NCBI GenBank assembly: GCA_036268355.1
Contig: DATAUG010000184.1
Coordinates: 1 to 64,000, forward strand
Origin: DASQPJ01 sp036268355
GTDB lineage: Bacteria; Actinomycetota; Actinomycetes; Sporichthyales; Sporichthyaceae
Length of the DNA stretch: 64,000 nt
Direction: 5' to 3'
The stretch's first letter is position 1; every line of letters begins with the position of its first letter. This document shows positions 7,387 to 16,529 of the stretch, piece by piece. A program made the translations under genes and the position numbers. The notes under the pieces are model-generated. The model was not told where the DNA came from and ran no database searches. It saw nothing but the letters and a program-made list of their open reading frames with translations.

Positions 7387-7860
7387 GTGTCCGAACTGAC
7401 CATCACCGTCATCCGACTGGGCTTCCTTGCCGTGCTCTGGCTGTTCGTGCTGACCACGGTTTCGGTGATGCGTTCGGACCTGACCGGCCCGCGAACCGCC
7501 CCGTCCCGGCAGACGATCGCAGTCCCACGGCCCGCCAAACCGGCCAAACAGCCCAAATCCAAGCGCGGCACCCCGACCAAGCTCGTGGTCACGCAGGGCG
7601 CGCTGTCGGGAACGTCGGTGACGTTGGCCGATGTGCCGATCTCGCTCGGCCGGGCGCCGGACTCGACCGTCGTGCTCGACGACGACTACGCGTCCAACCG
7701 CCACGCCCGGGTCTTCCCGAGCAATGGCGAGTGGCTGGTCGAGGACCTCGGCTCGACCAACGGCACCTACCTCGACCGGGAGAAGCTCCAGGGGCCGACG
7801 CCCGCGCCGATCGGCACCCCGATCCGGATCGGCAAGACCGTGTTCGAGCTGCGGAAGTAG
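7387..7860 (+). CDS. fhaB: FhaB/FipA: membrane-anchored FHA protein
   Basis: The product has 157 residues from GTG 7387, 8 bases after fhaA. An N-terminal transmembrane helix (LGFLAVLWLFVLTTVSVM, about 10-27) precedes a basic Pro/Lys-rich linker and a C-terminal FHA domain (LGRAPDSTVV at about 88, SNRHARV, LGSTNGTYLD at about 121). The length and layout match mycobacterial FhaB/FipA, which binds phosphorylated division proteins. The next gene begins 9 bases downstream. Confidence 0.95.
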   Translation: MSELTITVIRLGFLAVLWLFVLTTVSVMRSDLTGPRTAPSRQTIAVPRPAKPAKQPKSKRGTPTKLVVTQGALSGTSVTLADVPISLGRAPDSTVVLDDDYASNRHARVFPSNGEWLVEDLGSTNGTYLDREKLQGPTPAPIGTPIRIGKTVFELRK

Positions 7861-7869
7861 CGCCCCGGG

Positions 7870-9261
7870 ATGCCGCTGGCCCTGCGTTATGTGGCGCGCT
7901 CGGACGTCGGGTTGATCCGGGAGGGCAACGAGGACTCGGGCTACGCCGGGCCGTCGTTGCTGATCGTCGCCGACGGCATGGGCGGGCACGCCGCCGGCGA
8001 GGTGGCCAGCATGGTCGCGGTCTCGACGTTGGCCGGCCTGGACGAGGACGTCCCCAGCGCCGAGCTGCTCGACACCCTGGCGGCCGCGGTGAACGCAGCC
8101 AACGAGGCCATCAGCGACATGGTCGAGAAGCACCCGCACCTCGACGGCATGGGCACGACGCTGACCGCGCTGCTCTGGTCGGGCCGCCGGGTGGGTGTGG
8201 TGCACGTCGGCGACTCGCGCGCCTACCTGTTGCGCGAGGGCCGCATCCAGCAGATCACCCACGACCACACGTTCGTCCAGCAGTTGCAGGACGAGGGTCG
8301 GATCACCGCCGACGAGGCCGCCACCCACCCGCAGCGTTCCCTGCTGCTGCGGGCACTGGACGGCCGGTCCAACCCGGAGCCGGACCTGTCGGTGCGTGAG
8401 GTCCATCCCGGCGACCGCTATCTGGTCTGCAGCGACGGCCTGTCCGGCGTGGTGTCCGACGAGGAGTTGGGCGCGGCGCTGACCGACACGGATCTGGACA
8501 CCGCCGCCGACACCCTCGTCGGCCTGGCACTGCGCGCCGGTGGGCCGGACAACATCACCTGCATCGTTGCCGACGTCGTGGAGGCCGGCGACGCCGGCTC
8601 GCCGCACCCCCTCGTGGTCGGCGCGGCCGCGGGCATGCACAAACCGGCGTCGTCCACGTCGACCTCGGAGATCGACCTCACCGGGTTGGCCACCACGCAG
8701 GCCAACCTGCTGGCCAACAGCCGGCGGCGCAAGCTCGGCGGCTGGTGGCTGCGGGGGCTGATCGCCGGTACCGCACTCGCCGTGGTCGTCGCCGCCTGGG
8801 CCGGGTACGCGTGGTCCCAGGGGCGGTACTTCGTGGGGGCCTCCAACGGCCAGGTGGCGATCTTCAAGGGGCTGCACCAGGAAGTGCTCGGCATGTCGCT
8901 GTCGCGCACCTACCAGCGGTCGGACGTCGCGGTGAACGACCTGCCGGTACTGGATCGCGAACGACTGCACGACACGATCTACGCCGACGACCTGGGCGCG
9001 GCCCAGGGCGTGATCGCCCATCTGCAACAGGCCGCCGCCGACTGCCGGATGGAGCGCGCCGAGGCCGCTGCCAGCCCGTCCGTCCCCGAAGCGACCGCCG
9101 CCCCGCGGCCGGAACACCCCTCCGCCGAGCCGACGACCCGCGCCGCGGCCGGGTCGTCCCGGGTGGCCGCCGCCAGCCCCACCCCGGAGGCCACCAGCAG
9201 CCCGGAGCCGACCCTCGCCCCGACCCCGCCTCCGGGGACCGCGGACGGCTGCGCCCAATGA
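7870..9261 (+). CDS. pstP: PstP: PP2C-type Ser/Thr protein phosphatase
   Basis: The product has 463 residues. The PP2C domain covers about 5-235 with the metal-binding motifs IREGNEDSG, VADGMGGHAAGE, VVHVGDSRAYL and GGPDNITCIV. A juxtamembrane linker, a transmembrane helix near 295-316 (LIAGTALAVVVAAWAGYAW) and an extracytoplasmic Pro/Ala/Thr-rich tail follow. It dephosphorylates PknA, PknB and their substrates and balances the two kinases of this operon. The stop overlaps the ATG of a tiny ORF (ATGA), suggesting translational coupling. Confidence 0.96.
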   Translation: MPLALRYVARSDVGLIREGNEDSGYAGPSLLIVADGMGGHAAGEVASMVAVSTLAGLDEDVPSAELLDTLAAAVNAANEAISDMVEKHPHLDGMGTTLTALLWSGRRVGVVHVGDSRAYLLREGRIQQITHDHTFVQQLQDEGRITADEAATHPQRSLLLRALDGRSNPEPDLSVREVHPGDRYLVCSDGLSGVVSDEELGAALTDTDLDTAADTLVGLALRAGGPDNITCIVADVVEAGDAGSPHPLVVGAAAGMHKPASSTSTSEIDLTGLATTQANLLANSRRRKLGGWWLRGLIAGTALAVVVAAWAGYAWSQGRYFVGASNGQVAIFKGLHQEVLGMSLSRTYQRSDVAVNDLPVLDRERLHDTIYADDLGAAQGVIAHLQQAAADCRMERAEAAASPSVPEATAAPRPEHPSAEPTTRAAAGSSRVAAASPTPEATSSPEPTLAPTPPPGTADGCAQ

Positions 9262-9338
9262 GCGAGCGCAGCGAGCGAATCGATGTCACAGTGCCCGCCA
9301 CCACTGACCCGCGCCGGCGACCGGCGGTGCACCGGTGA
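9258..9338 (+). CDS. Tiny 26-residue ORF bridging pstP and rodA
   Basis: ATG 9258 overlaps the pstP stop (ATGA), and its TGA at 9336-9338 overlaps the GTG start of rodA (GTGA). It encodes MSERSERIDVTVPATTDPRR plus six residues. MSERSER-type starts recur in actinobacterial annotations because of the GAGCGCAGCGAGCG sequence. It could be a leader peptide that couples pstP and rodA translation, or chance. No domain is present. Confidence 0.35.
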   Translation: MSERSERIDVTVPATTDPRRRPAVHR

Positions 9339-10759
9339 CCGACTCCGCGATGACCGCGCCGACGGTGGCGCTCGTCCAGGTGCCCGCGCTGCACAGCCGA
9401 CGCGGCGTCGAGTCGGCGATGCTGATGTTCGCCTGGGCCATCTCGGTCGCGGCCTACGCCGACGCCGGGTACGGCGTCGCCGGGCGCTGGCCGGACGGCC
9501 TGGCCGGTTATGGATTCACGCTCGCGGCGCTCACAGCAGCCGCGCATGCCGCCGTGCGGCACTTCGCCCGGTACGCCGACCCGGTGCTGCTGCCGTGCGC
9601 CGTGTTCCTCAACGGTCTCGGCCTGGCACTGATCTACCGGCTCGACTTCGACAACAAAGGCGCCGGCCGAACGATCGGCGACTACACCCCCCGCGGCGAC
9701 GCCGGGGTCCAGCTGATCTGGACGACCATCGGGATCGCCCTGTTCGTGGGGGTGCTCGCCGCCGTCCGCGACCACCGAACCCTGCAGCGCTACACCTACA
9801 CCGCCGGCGCGGTCGGCCTGGTGATGCTGGCCCTGCCCGCGCTGCTGCCGACGCGCTACTCGGAGGTCAACGGGGCGCGGATCTGGGTGCGGCTGTCCGG
9901 GTTCTCGATCCAGCCCGGCGAGTTCGCCAAGCTGCTGCTGATCGTGTTCTTCGCCGGGTACCTGGTGGTCAAGCGCGACGTGCTCGCGCTGGCCGGACGC
10001 CGGTTCGCGGGCATCGACCTGCCCCGCGGCCGCGACCTCGGGCCGATCGTCACCGCGTGGCTGGCCAGCGTGGCGATCCTGATGGCCGAGCGCGACGTGG
10101 GCATGTCGTTCCTGTTCTTCGGCGTCTTCGTGCTGCTGCTGTACATCGCGACCGAGCGGACCTCGTGGCTGCTGTTCGGCGTGCTGATGTTCTCCGCGGG
10201 AGCCTCACTCGCCTATTTCGCGATCGGGCACGTGCACAGCCGGGTGGACATCTGGCTGCACGCATTCGCCGGCAACAACCCGTCCAACAAGTCCTACCAA
10301 CTCGTGCAGTCGTTGTTCGGCTTCGCCACCGGTGGGGTGCTCGGCACCGGGCTGGGGCACGGGCGGCCGAGCATCGTGCCGTACGCGAAGACCGACTTCA
10401 TCATGGCCACGGCCGGTGAGGAACTCGGCCTCACCGGGGTCATGGCGATCCTGCTCGTCTACGCGATCATGGTGCAGCGCGGCCTGCGGACCGCCCTGGC
10501 CGCTCGCGACTCGTTCGGCAAGCTGCTCACCGCGGGGCTGGCCGCGATCCTCGCCCTGCAGGTGTTCGTGATCGTGGGCGGCGTCACCCGACTGATCCCG
10601 CTCACCGGGCTGACCACACCGTTCCTGTCCTACGGCGGCTCGTCGCTGGTGGCGAACTGGGCCCTGCTGGCACTGCTGCTCCGCGTCAGCGACACCGCCC
10701 GCCGACCGGCGCCGGCGCTGCTCGCCACCACCGATGCCGACACGATGGTGTTGCGCTGA
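9335..10759 (+). CDS. rodA: RodA/FtsW-family SEDS peptidoglycan glycosyltransferase
   Basis: The product has 474 residues, about 12 transmembrane segments. SEDS landmarks are GARIWVRLSGFSIQPGEFAK in the middle, GHGRPSIVPYAKTDFIMATAGEE (as GHGRPSIVP and KTDFIMATAGEELG) and the C-terminal LTTPFLSYGGSS. It polymerises lipid II glycan together with its partner class B PBP, encoded next. Operon position identifies it as the elongation RodA rather than FtsW. The GTG 9335 start overlaps the preceding tiny ORF. Confidence 0.95.
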   Translation: MTDSAMTAPTVALVQVPALHSRRGVESAMLMFAWAISVAAYADAGYGVAGRWPDGLAGYGFTLAALTAAAHAAVRHFARYADPVLLPCAVFLNGLGLALIYRLDFDNKGAGRTIGDYTPRGDAGVQLIWTTIGIALFVGVLAAVRDHRTLQRYTYTAGAVGLVMLALPALLPTRYSEVNGARIWVRLSGFSIQPGEFAKLLLIVFFAGYLVVKRDVLALAGRRFAGIDLPRGRDLGPIVTAWLASVAILMAERDVGMSFLFFGVFVLLLYIATERTSWLLFGVLMFSAGASLAYFAIGHVHSRVDIWLHAFAGNNPSNKSYQLVQSLFGFATGGVLGTGLGHGRPSIVPYAKTDFIMATAGEELGLTGVMAILLVYAIMVQRGLRTALAARDSFGKLLTAGLAAILALQVFVIVGGVTRLIPLTGLTTPFLSYGGSSLVANWALLALLLRVSDTARRPAPALLATTDADTMVLR

Positions 10760-10769
10760 TGGCCGCCTC

Positions 10770-12227
10770 GTGAACCGGCCCCTGCGTCGCGTCGCAACCG
10801 CGTGCTGCGTCCTGCTCGTGCTGCTGCTCGTCAACCTGAACTACCTGCAGGTGATCAAGGCCAACGACTACCGGACCGATCCACGCAACGTGCGGGTGCT
10901 GCTGGAGGAGTACAGCCGACAGCGTGGGGCGATCCTCGTCGGCAACGAGCCGATCGTGATCTCCAAGGCCACCGACGACAGCCTGAAGTACTTGCGGGTC
11001 TACCTGGAGCCGCAGGCCTACGCCTTCGCCACCGGCTACTACTCCCATGTCTACGGCTCGTCGGGCATCGAGCGCTACGACGACGGCATCCTGGCCGGCA
11101 CCGACGATCGGCTGTTCGTCAAACGGGTCGTCGAACTGCTGACCCAGAACGGCACCGCCGGCGGCGACGTCACGCTGACCCTCAACCCGGCCGCGCAGGA
11201 GGCCGCCTACCGTGGCCTGGCCGGCCGACGCGGCGCCGTGGTGGCCCTGGAACCGTCCACCGGGCGGATCCTGGCAATGGTCAGTTCGCCGTCCTACGAC
11301 CCCAATCTCCTCGCCGCCCACGACGGCGCCGCCGAGACGAAGGCCTGGACGAGCCTGAACGCCGACCCGAACGCGCCACTGCTCGATCGGGCGCTGAGCC
11401 AGACCTACCCGCCGGGATCGACGTTCAAGTTGGTCACCGCCGCCGCCGCACTGAGCTCCGGACAGTTCACCCCGACCTCCCCGGTGCCGGGGCCGGCGAA
11501 GTTGCCGCTGCCGCAGACCAACATCTCGCTGCCCAACGACTTCAAGGGCACCTGCACGCCCGGCAGCGACCAGACCACGATCACCCAGGCGCTCGAACGG
11601 TCCTGCAACACGACGTTCGGCGCCCTCGGGTTGATGCTCGGCGACAAGGCCATCCGTAAGCAGGCCGACGCCTTCGGGTTCGACACCGGGCTGAACATCC
11701 CGATGCAGGTGGCCACCAGCGTCTTCCCGACCGGTCTCAACCAGCCGGAGACCGCGCAGTCCGCGATCGGACAGTACGACGTCCGCTCGACCCCGCTGCA
11801 GATGGCGATGCTCGCGGCCGGCATTGCCAACCAGGGCACGGTGATGATGCCGTACCTGGTCGAGCAGCTGCGTTCGCGCGATCTGGAGGTGATCAGCCGA
11901 ACCGATCCCAGGATCTACTCGCACGCGATCTCACCGCAGGTGGCCGCCGAATTGACGAGCATGATGGTCGGGGTCGTCGACAACGGAACCGGCACCAACG
12001 CCCAGATTTACGGCATGAAGGTGGCCGGCAAGACCGGCACCGCGCAGACCGGCGACGGCAAGAACCCGGACGCCTGGTTCGTCTCGTTCGCCCCGGCGGA
12101 GAACCCCGCGGTGGCCGTCGCGGTGATACTTGAGAACGGCGGCAGCAACCAGCAGTTGGAGATCAGCGGCAACCTGCTGGCCGCCCCGATCGCCAAGGCC
12201 GTCATGCAGGCGGTGATCGCCCAATGA
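10770..12227 (+). CDS. pbpA: PbpA: class B penicillin-binding protein
   Basis: The product has 485 residues from GTG 10770, 10 bases after rodA. A membrane anchor lies at about 8-25 (VLLVLLLVNLNYL). The transpeptidase domain has the SxxK motif in PPGSTFKL (Ser near 216), SCN near 278 and AGKTGTAQT near 420. It crosslinks peptidoglycan and pairs with RodA. The short N-terminal region fits mycobacterial PbpA. Its stop overlaps the pknA start (ATGA). Confidence 0.95.
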   Translation: MNRPLRRVATACCVLLVLLLVNLNYLQVIKANDYRTDPRNVRVLLEEYSRQRGAILVGNEPIVISKATDDSLKYLRVYLEPQAYAFATGYYSHVYGSSGIERYDDGILAGTDDRLFVKRVVELLTQNGTAGGDVTLTLNPAAQEAAYRGLAGRRGAVVALEPSTGRILAMVSSPSYDPNLLAAHDGAAETKAWTSLNADPNAPLLDRALSQTYPPGSTFKLVTAAAALSSGQFTPTSPVPGPAKLPLPQTNISLPNDFKGTCTPGSDQTTITQALERSCNTTFGALGLMLGDKAIRKQADAFGFDTGLNIPMQVATSVFPTGLNQPETAQSAIGQYDVRSTPLQMAMLAAGIANQGTVMMPYLVEQLRSRDLEVISRTDPRIYSHAISPQVAAELTSMMVGVVDNGTGTNAQIYGMKVAGKTGTAQTGDGKNPDAWFVSFAPAENPAVAVAVILENGGSNQQLEISGNLLAAPIAKAVMQAVIAQ

Positions 12228-13900
12228 CGGAGCCGGCGACGCCTCCCGAGCCCCGACTGCCGGTCCTGGGCGGCCGCTACCGGTTGATCGAACGCATCGC
12301 CCGCGGCGGCATGGGCGAGGTGTGGCGGGGCTTCGACGAGGTTCTCGGCCGGCCGGTCGCGGTGAAGGTGCTGCGGCCGGAGTATGCCGACGAGCACGTG
12401 TTCCTCGAGCGATTCCGCAACGAGGCGCGCAACACCGCCGCGTTGGTGCACACCGGGATCGCCGCGGTCTACGACTTCGGGCAGACCTCGATGGCCCGCA
12501 CCGTGGTTCCGTTCATCGTGATGGAGCTGGTGCCCGGCCGACCGTTGTCCCAGATCATCGAGCGCGACGGCGCGCTGGAACGGGACCGCGCGTTGGACGT
12601 GGTCGCCCAGGCGTCCCGGGCGCTGAACGCGGCACACTGCGCCGGGGTGGTGCACCGCGACATCAAACCCGCGAACCTGTTGATCACCCCCACGTGGGCC
12701 GTCAAGGTCACCGACTTCGGCATCGCCCGCGCGGGCGACACCCTGCCGTTGACCCGGACCGGCACCGTGATGGGCACGGCGCACTACCTGGCCCCGGAAT
12801 TGGTCAACGGACGTGGGGTGGCCTCGCCGGCCAGCGACATCTACGCACTCGGCGTCGTGCTCTACGAGTGCCTGGCCGGCCGCCGCCCGTTCATCGGCGA
12901 CAACCCGCTGCACGTGGCCATGGAGCACCTGAACTCGACGATCCCCCCGATCCCGGGGCTGCATCCGGCGGTGGGGCAGCTGCTCTACGCGGCGCTGTCC
13001 AAGGATCCCGCCACCCGCCCGGGTTCCGCGGAACTGTTCGCCCATCGCCTGCTGGCGCTGCGCATCGAACTCGCGGCCGGCGACCCGACCCCGGAATCGG
13101 TCGCGCGGTCACTGGGGGAGCAGGCCGACACGGCTGTGGTCCGCCGGGCCGCGTCCCGCTCGCGAAACGGCGGCCACCGCCGCGGCACCCCCTCCTCCCG
13201 GACGCCGGACCCCCGGGCGGTCCAGATCCCGGCGGTCCCGGTGGCTGTGGCGCCGGGCGAGGCGCCCACCCACCCGTCATTGGACCTGTCGGCGTTGCAG
13301 GGCAAGTCGGCCGGCCGGCACCGGGCCGCGGCCGGCCAAAGCCGCGGGGTTCGCTGGACGCGCCGCCGGACGTACGGGCTGGGCGGCGGGCTGTGTGCCG
13401 TCGTCGTGCTGATCGCCGGCCTCTGGTTGACCGACAAGGACCCGAGATCCTCGGTGGTCCCGGGCGTGGAGGGCAACGCCGAACCCGAGGCGACTCGCCA
13501 GATCACCGCCGTCGGCTTCCTGATCAAGGTCAACCGGCGATCCGACGACACCGTGCCGGCCGGGGTGGTCCTGTCGCAGACGCCGGCCGCGGGCACGCGC
13601 GCCGCAACCCACTCGTCTGTGTCGATCCTCGTCTCGGCGGGGCCACCGCAGGTCGACGTGAAATCGGCGCAATGGCGGGGCAGACCTTTCGCGGATGTGG
13701 TGCGGGGATTGCAACAACTCGGCCTTCAAGTGCGCCGTCGAGACATCACGACCGGGGGTGTCCCGGGTACGGTGACCGACGTGTCGCCGCGGGGGCAGGT
13801 CCCGGTGGGGAGTTCGGTGACGGTGACGGTGGTGGGCAGCGGCGGCGCCACGGCCTCGGCGCTGGGTGTGCCCGGCGGAGCGGGAAGGACTGCGAGGTGA
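12224..13900 (+). CDS. pknA: PknA-type Ser/Thr protein kinase with extracellular PASTA-like repeats
   Basis: The product has 558 residues. The kinase domain spans about 18-285: RGGMGEVWRG glycine loop, VAVKVL lysine near 47, HRDIKPANLL near 144, DFGIARAG near 165 and GTAHYLAPE. A basic, Pro-rich juxtamembrane region precedes a transmembrane helix near 383-403 (GGGLCAVVVLIAGLWL). Outside lie two degenerate PASTA-like repeats (VPAGVVLSQTPAAGTRA; VPGTVTDVSPRGQVPVGSSV). Mycobacterial PknA lacks PASTA, so this architecture is notable. The stop overlaps the pknB GTG. Confidence 0.93.
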   Translation: MTEPATPPEPRLPVLGGRYRLIERIARGGMGEVWRGFDEVLGRPVAVKVLRPEYADEHVFLERFRNEARNTAALVHTGIAAVYDFGQTSMARTVVPFIVMELVPGRPLSQIIERDGALERDRALDVVAQASRALNAAHCAGVVHRDIKPANLLITPTWAVKVTDFGIARAGDTLPLTRTGTVMGTAHYLAPELVNGRGVASPASDIYALGVVLYECLAGRRPFIGDNPLHVAMEHLNSTIPPIPGLHPAVGQLLYAALSKDPATRPGSAELFAHRLLALRIELAAGDPTPESVARSLGEQADTAVVRRAASRSRNGGHRRGTPSSRTPDPRAVQIPAVPVAVAPGEAPTHPSLDLSALQGKSAGRHRAAAGQSRGVRWTRRRTYGLGGGLCAVVVLIAGLWLTDKDPRSSVVPGVEGNAEPEATRQITAVGFLIKVNRRSDDTVPAGVVLSQTPAAGTRAATHSSVSILVSAGPPQVDVKSAQWRGRPFADVVRGLQQLGLQVRRRDITTGGVPGTVTDVSPRGQVPVGSSVTVTVVGSGGATASALGVPGGAGRTAR

Positions 13901-15690
13901 CGGAGCAGGCTCGGCTCCTCGGGGAGCGTTACGAGCTGAGTGAGGTGTTGGGCCGCGGTGGGATGGCCGAGGTCCGGCTGGGCCGCGACGTCCGCCTGGG
14001 CCGGACCGTCGCCGTCAAGACCCTGCGCTCCGACCTCGCGCTGGACTCCAACTTCCAGGCCCGGTTCCGCCGCGAGGCGCAGTCCGCCGCGTCGCTGAGC
14101 CACCCTTCGATCGTCTCCGTCTACGACACCGGCGAGGACTACGCCGACGGCACCCCGGTCCCCTACATCGTGATGGAGTACGTCGACGGGCAGACACTGC
14201 GGGAGTTGCTGAACTCCGGCCGCAAGCTGCTGCCGGAACGAGCGATGGAGATCGCCGCCGGGACGTTGTCGGCGCTGGAGTACAGCCATCAGCACGGCAT
14301 CGTGCACCGCGACATCAAGCCCGGCAACGTGATGCTGACCCGAGCGGGCACCGTCAAGGTGATGGACTTCGGCATCGCCCGGGCGGTCGCCGACGCCACC
14401 TCCACGATCACCTCCACCGCCGCCGTCATCGGCACCGCGCAGTACCTGTCGCCGGAGCAGGCCAAGGGCGAGCAGACCGACGCCCGTTCCGACCTGTACT
14501 CCACCGGCTGCCTGCTCTACGAACTGCTGACCGGAGTCCCGCCGTTCGTCGGGGACTCACCCGTGGCGGTGGCCTACCAGCACGTGCGGGAGAACCCGAA
14601 GCCGCCGTCCACGGTTGATGCCGCGGTGACCCCGGCCATGGACGCGATCGTGCTCAAGGCCTTGGCCAAGAACACCGACAACCGCTACCAGAGCGCCGCC
14701 GAGATGCGGGATGACATCGAGCGCGCGCTGGAGGGCAAGCCGGTGCTGGCTCCGGCGGTGATGGTGGAGTCCCCGACCGAGGTCCGCGGCGGGCCGCCGA
14801 CCACACGCATGCCCACCCAGAAGGCCGAGGGCGAGTCGGGGCGCCGTTGGGTCGGCCGGGTCGCGTTGCTGCTGGGTCTGATCGGCGTCGCGCTGCTGGC
14901 CGTGTTCGTCTCGCGAAGCGTCTTCGGCGGGTCGACCGTCAACCGGGTCGAGGTTCCGGCGGTGACCGGACTGAACTACCAGGACGCCGAGAAGGCGATC
15001 AACACCCAAGGCCTCGAACCGGTGCTCACCTATCAGACCTCGCTCGATGTCAACCAGTTCCTGGTGATCTCGCAGGATCCGTCGGCGAAGGCCAGCGTCG
15101 CCAAGGGCACCAAGGTCAGCATCGTGATCTCGCAGGGCGAGGCGAAGTCGGTCGTGCCGGAACTGGTCGGACTGCCGGTCGACCAGGCCAAGACCGCGAT
15201 CACCAACGCCCGGTTGATCGTCGGCAAGGTCACCAATCAGAACTCGGACAGACCCAAGGGCGAGGTGCTGTCGAGCAACCCGAAGTACAACGCCCAGGTC
15301 AAACCCGGCAGCGCGGTGGACCTCGTCGTCTCCAACGGCGTCGCGCTGGTCGAGGTGCCCAACGTCGTCAACCAGCCGTACTCGCAGGCCTTCGCGATCC
15401 TGACCCAGGCCGGCTTCCAGGTGCCGCAACCGAGTCAGGAGATCTCCGAGAAGGTCGCCGCGGGCAATGTGCTGCGTCAGGTACCGGCCGCCGGGGAGCG
15501 CATCCCGGCCGGGTCCAACGTGTCGATCATCATCGCGGCCGCGGCGCCGGCCCAGACGCAGGCGCCCACCCCGGCGCCGCCGGCACCCACGCCGACTCCG
15601 CCGGCCGGCCCGGCACCCACGGGCGGCTTGCCGAACCCGCTCGGTGTCCCCGCACCGCCGGGCGCCACGTCGGCCTCGCCGAAGCCCTGA
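13897..15690 (+). CDS. pknB: PknB: PASTA-domain Ser/Thr protein kinase
   Basis: The product has 597 residues from GTG 13897 (GTGA overlap with pknA). The kinase domain is about 10-275: GRGGMAEVRLG, VAVKTL lysine near 40, HRDIKPGNVML near 137, DFGIARA, and GTAQYLSPEQAKG. A transmembrane helix sits near 322-343 (VALLLGLIGVALLAVFV). Three PASTA repeats follow (beginning VEVPAVTGLNYQDAEKA, VVPELVGLPVDQAKTA and VEVPNVVNQPYSQAFA) and a Pro/Ala-rich tail. It senses muropeptide or lipid II and controls growth through FhaA and others. Last gene of the operon; no terminator is obvious behind it. Confidence 0.96.
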   Translation: MTEQARLLGERYELSEVLGRGGMAEVRLGRDVRLGRTVAVKTLRSDLALDSNFQARFRREAQSAASLSHPSIVSVYDTGEDYADGTPVPYIVMEYVDGQTLRELLNSGRKLLPERAMEIAAGTLSALEYSHQHGIVHRDIKPGNVMLTRAGTVKVMDFGIARAVADATSTITSTAAVIGTAQYLSPEQAKGEQTDARSDLYSTGCLLYELLTGVPPFVGDSPVAVAYQHVRENPKPPSTVDAAVTPAMDAIVLKALAKNTDNRYQSAAEMRDDIERALEGKPVLAPAVMVESPTEVRGGPPTTRMPTQKAEGESGRRWVGRVALLLGLIGVALLAVFVSRSVFGGSTVNRVEVPAVTGLNYQDAEKAINTQGLEPVLTYQTSLDVNQFLVISQDPSAKASVAKGTKVSIVISQGEAKSVVPELVGLPVDQAKTAITNARLIVGKVTNQNSDRPKGEVLSSNPKYNAQVKPGSAVDLVVSNGVALVEVPNVVNQPYSQAFAILTQAGFQVPQPSQEISEKVAAGNVLRQVPAAGERIPAGSNVSIIIAAAAPAQTQAPTPAPPAPTPTPPAGPAPTGGLPNPLGVPAPPGATSASPKP

Positions 15691-15788
15691 TAGGCGAGCG
15701 TGACCCCAAGGGCTGCTCATAGGGCGCGGGTTGCTCCTCACGCTGCGATTCACCACCGGCCGGGCCGGGAGCGGCTTGCGGGGCCGCC

Positions 15789-16299
15789 CTATTCCAGGAC
15801 GGCCAACGACCAGCACCAGCCGGCGAGTTCGCGGGCGATCGCGGCGTCGGCCACCACGGCCAACTTCTTGCGCTGGTCACAGACCCCCCAGCGGCCTACG
15901 AGGCGCCGATTCGCCGCGCGCCCGCGTGCGACGGCGGCTGCGGGGCCGCGGTCCCAGCGTCGCCGTAGTTCGGCGCCGGGTCCTCGATAGCGGGCGCGGT
16001 GGTGCCAGGCGGCCTCCACGAGCAGTCGCCTGGCGTGGCCGTTGCCGGTCTTGGTCAGCCCGCCCTGGACCCCGGCGCGCACCGGAGGAGGACTCGGTCG
16101 GGACCAATCCGAGATAGGACCCGATGCTGCCCCCGGTGAGGCGTTGCCAGTCGCCGATCTCCACCTCGACGCGATCGAGACGCACGCGAGCGTTCACGAG
16201 CTGCTCATGCCGGGAGATCTTCGACAGTTGGTCCAGGATTTCGACGTGGCAGACCCGGAGGGCGACGCGTTCTGGTATGCGGCTGACTCGTCGGTCCAC
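15789..16299 (-). pseudogene. IS110-family transposase remnant (C-terminal part, frameshifted)
   Basis: One frame ends IGDWQRLTGGSIGSYLGLVP and the next continues GGLTKTGNGHARRLLVEAAW, a typical IS110/IS116 transposase C-terminal region. Removing one base of the CCCC run at 16070-16073 joins them. The N-terminal DEDD domain is missing. It is therefore a dead fragment. It marks the start of a decayed mobile region just downstream of the conserved pknB cluster. Confidence 0.8.
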
Positions 16300-16529
16300 A
16301 AGAGCTGCTGCGTCGACCGGACGAACTCAGGCGCGGACTGACCGTGCTGGAAGACCACGTCAGGGAGTTCCTGGCACCGCTCGGGGCCTGCGGCGAGCCC
16401 GGAGGCAGCTGTGCACCGTCCGCCCCCGCGGCGTGACGCCGGACAGCATGGAGTGGCCCGGGCAGCGTCCAGCGGGCTGGGCAGGCCGGGCGGGATGGCG
16501 GTGGTGCTCGGGCGTCGCGCTTCTCAGGA

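Noticed and set aside
6529..9258. 909-codon minus-strand frame opposite fhaA-pstP
   Set aside because: High GC leaves the antisense of real genes open. The product is low-complexity and the plus strand carries conserved genes.
12322..13896. Long N-terminal extension of the pknB frame across pknA
   Set aside because: It is an out-of-frame shadow of pknA. The GTG 13897 start with GTGA overlap and the kinase glycine loop directly after it mark the real pknB start.
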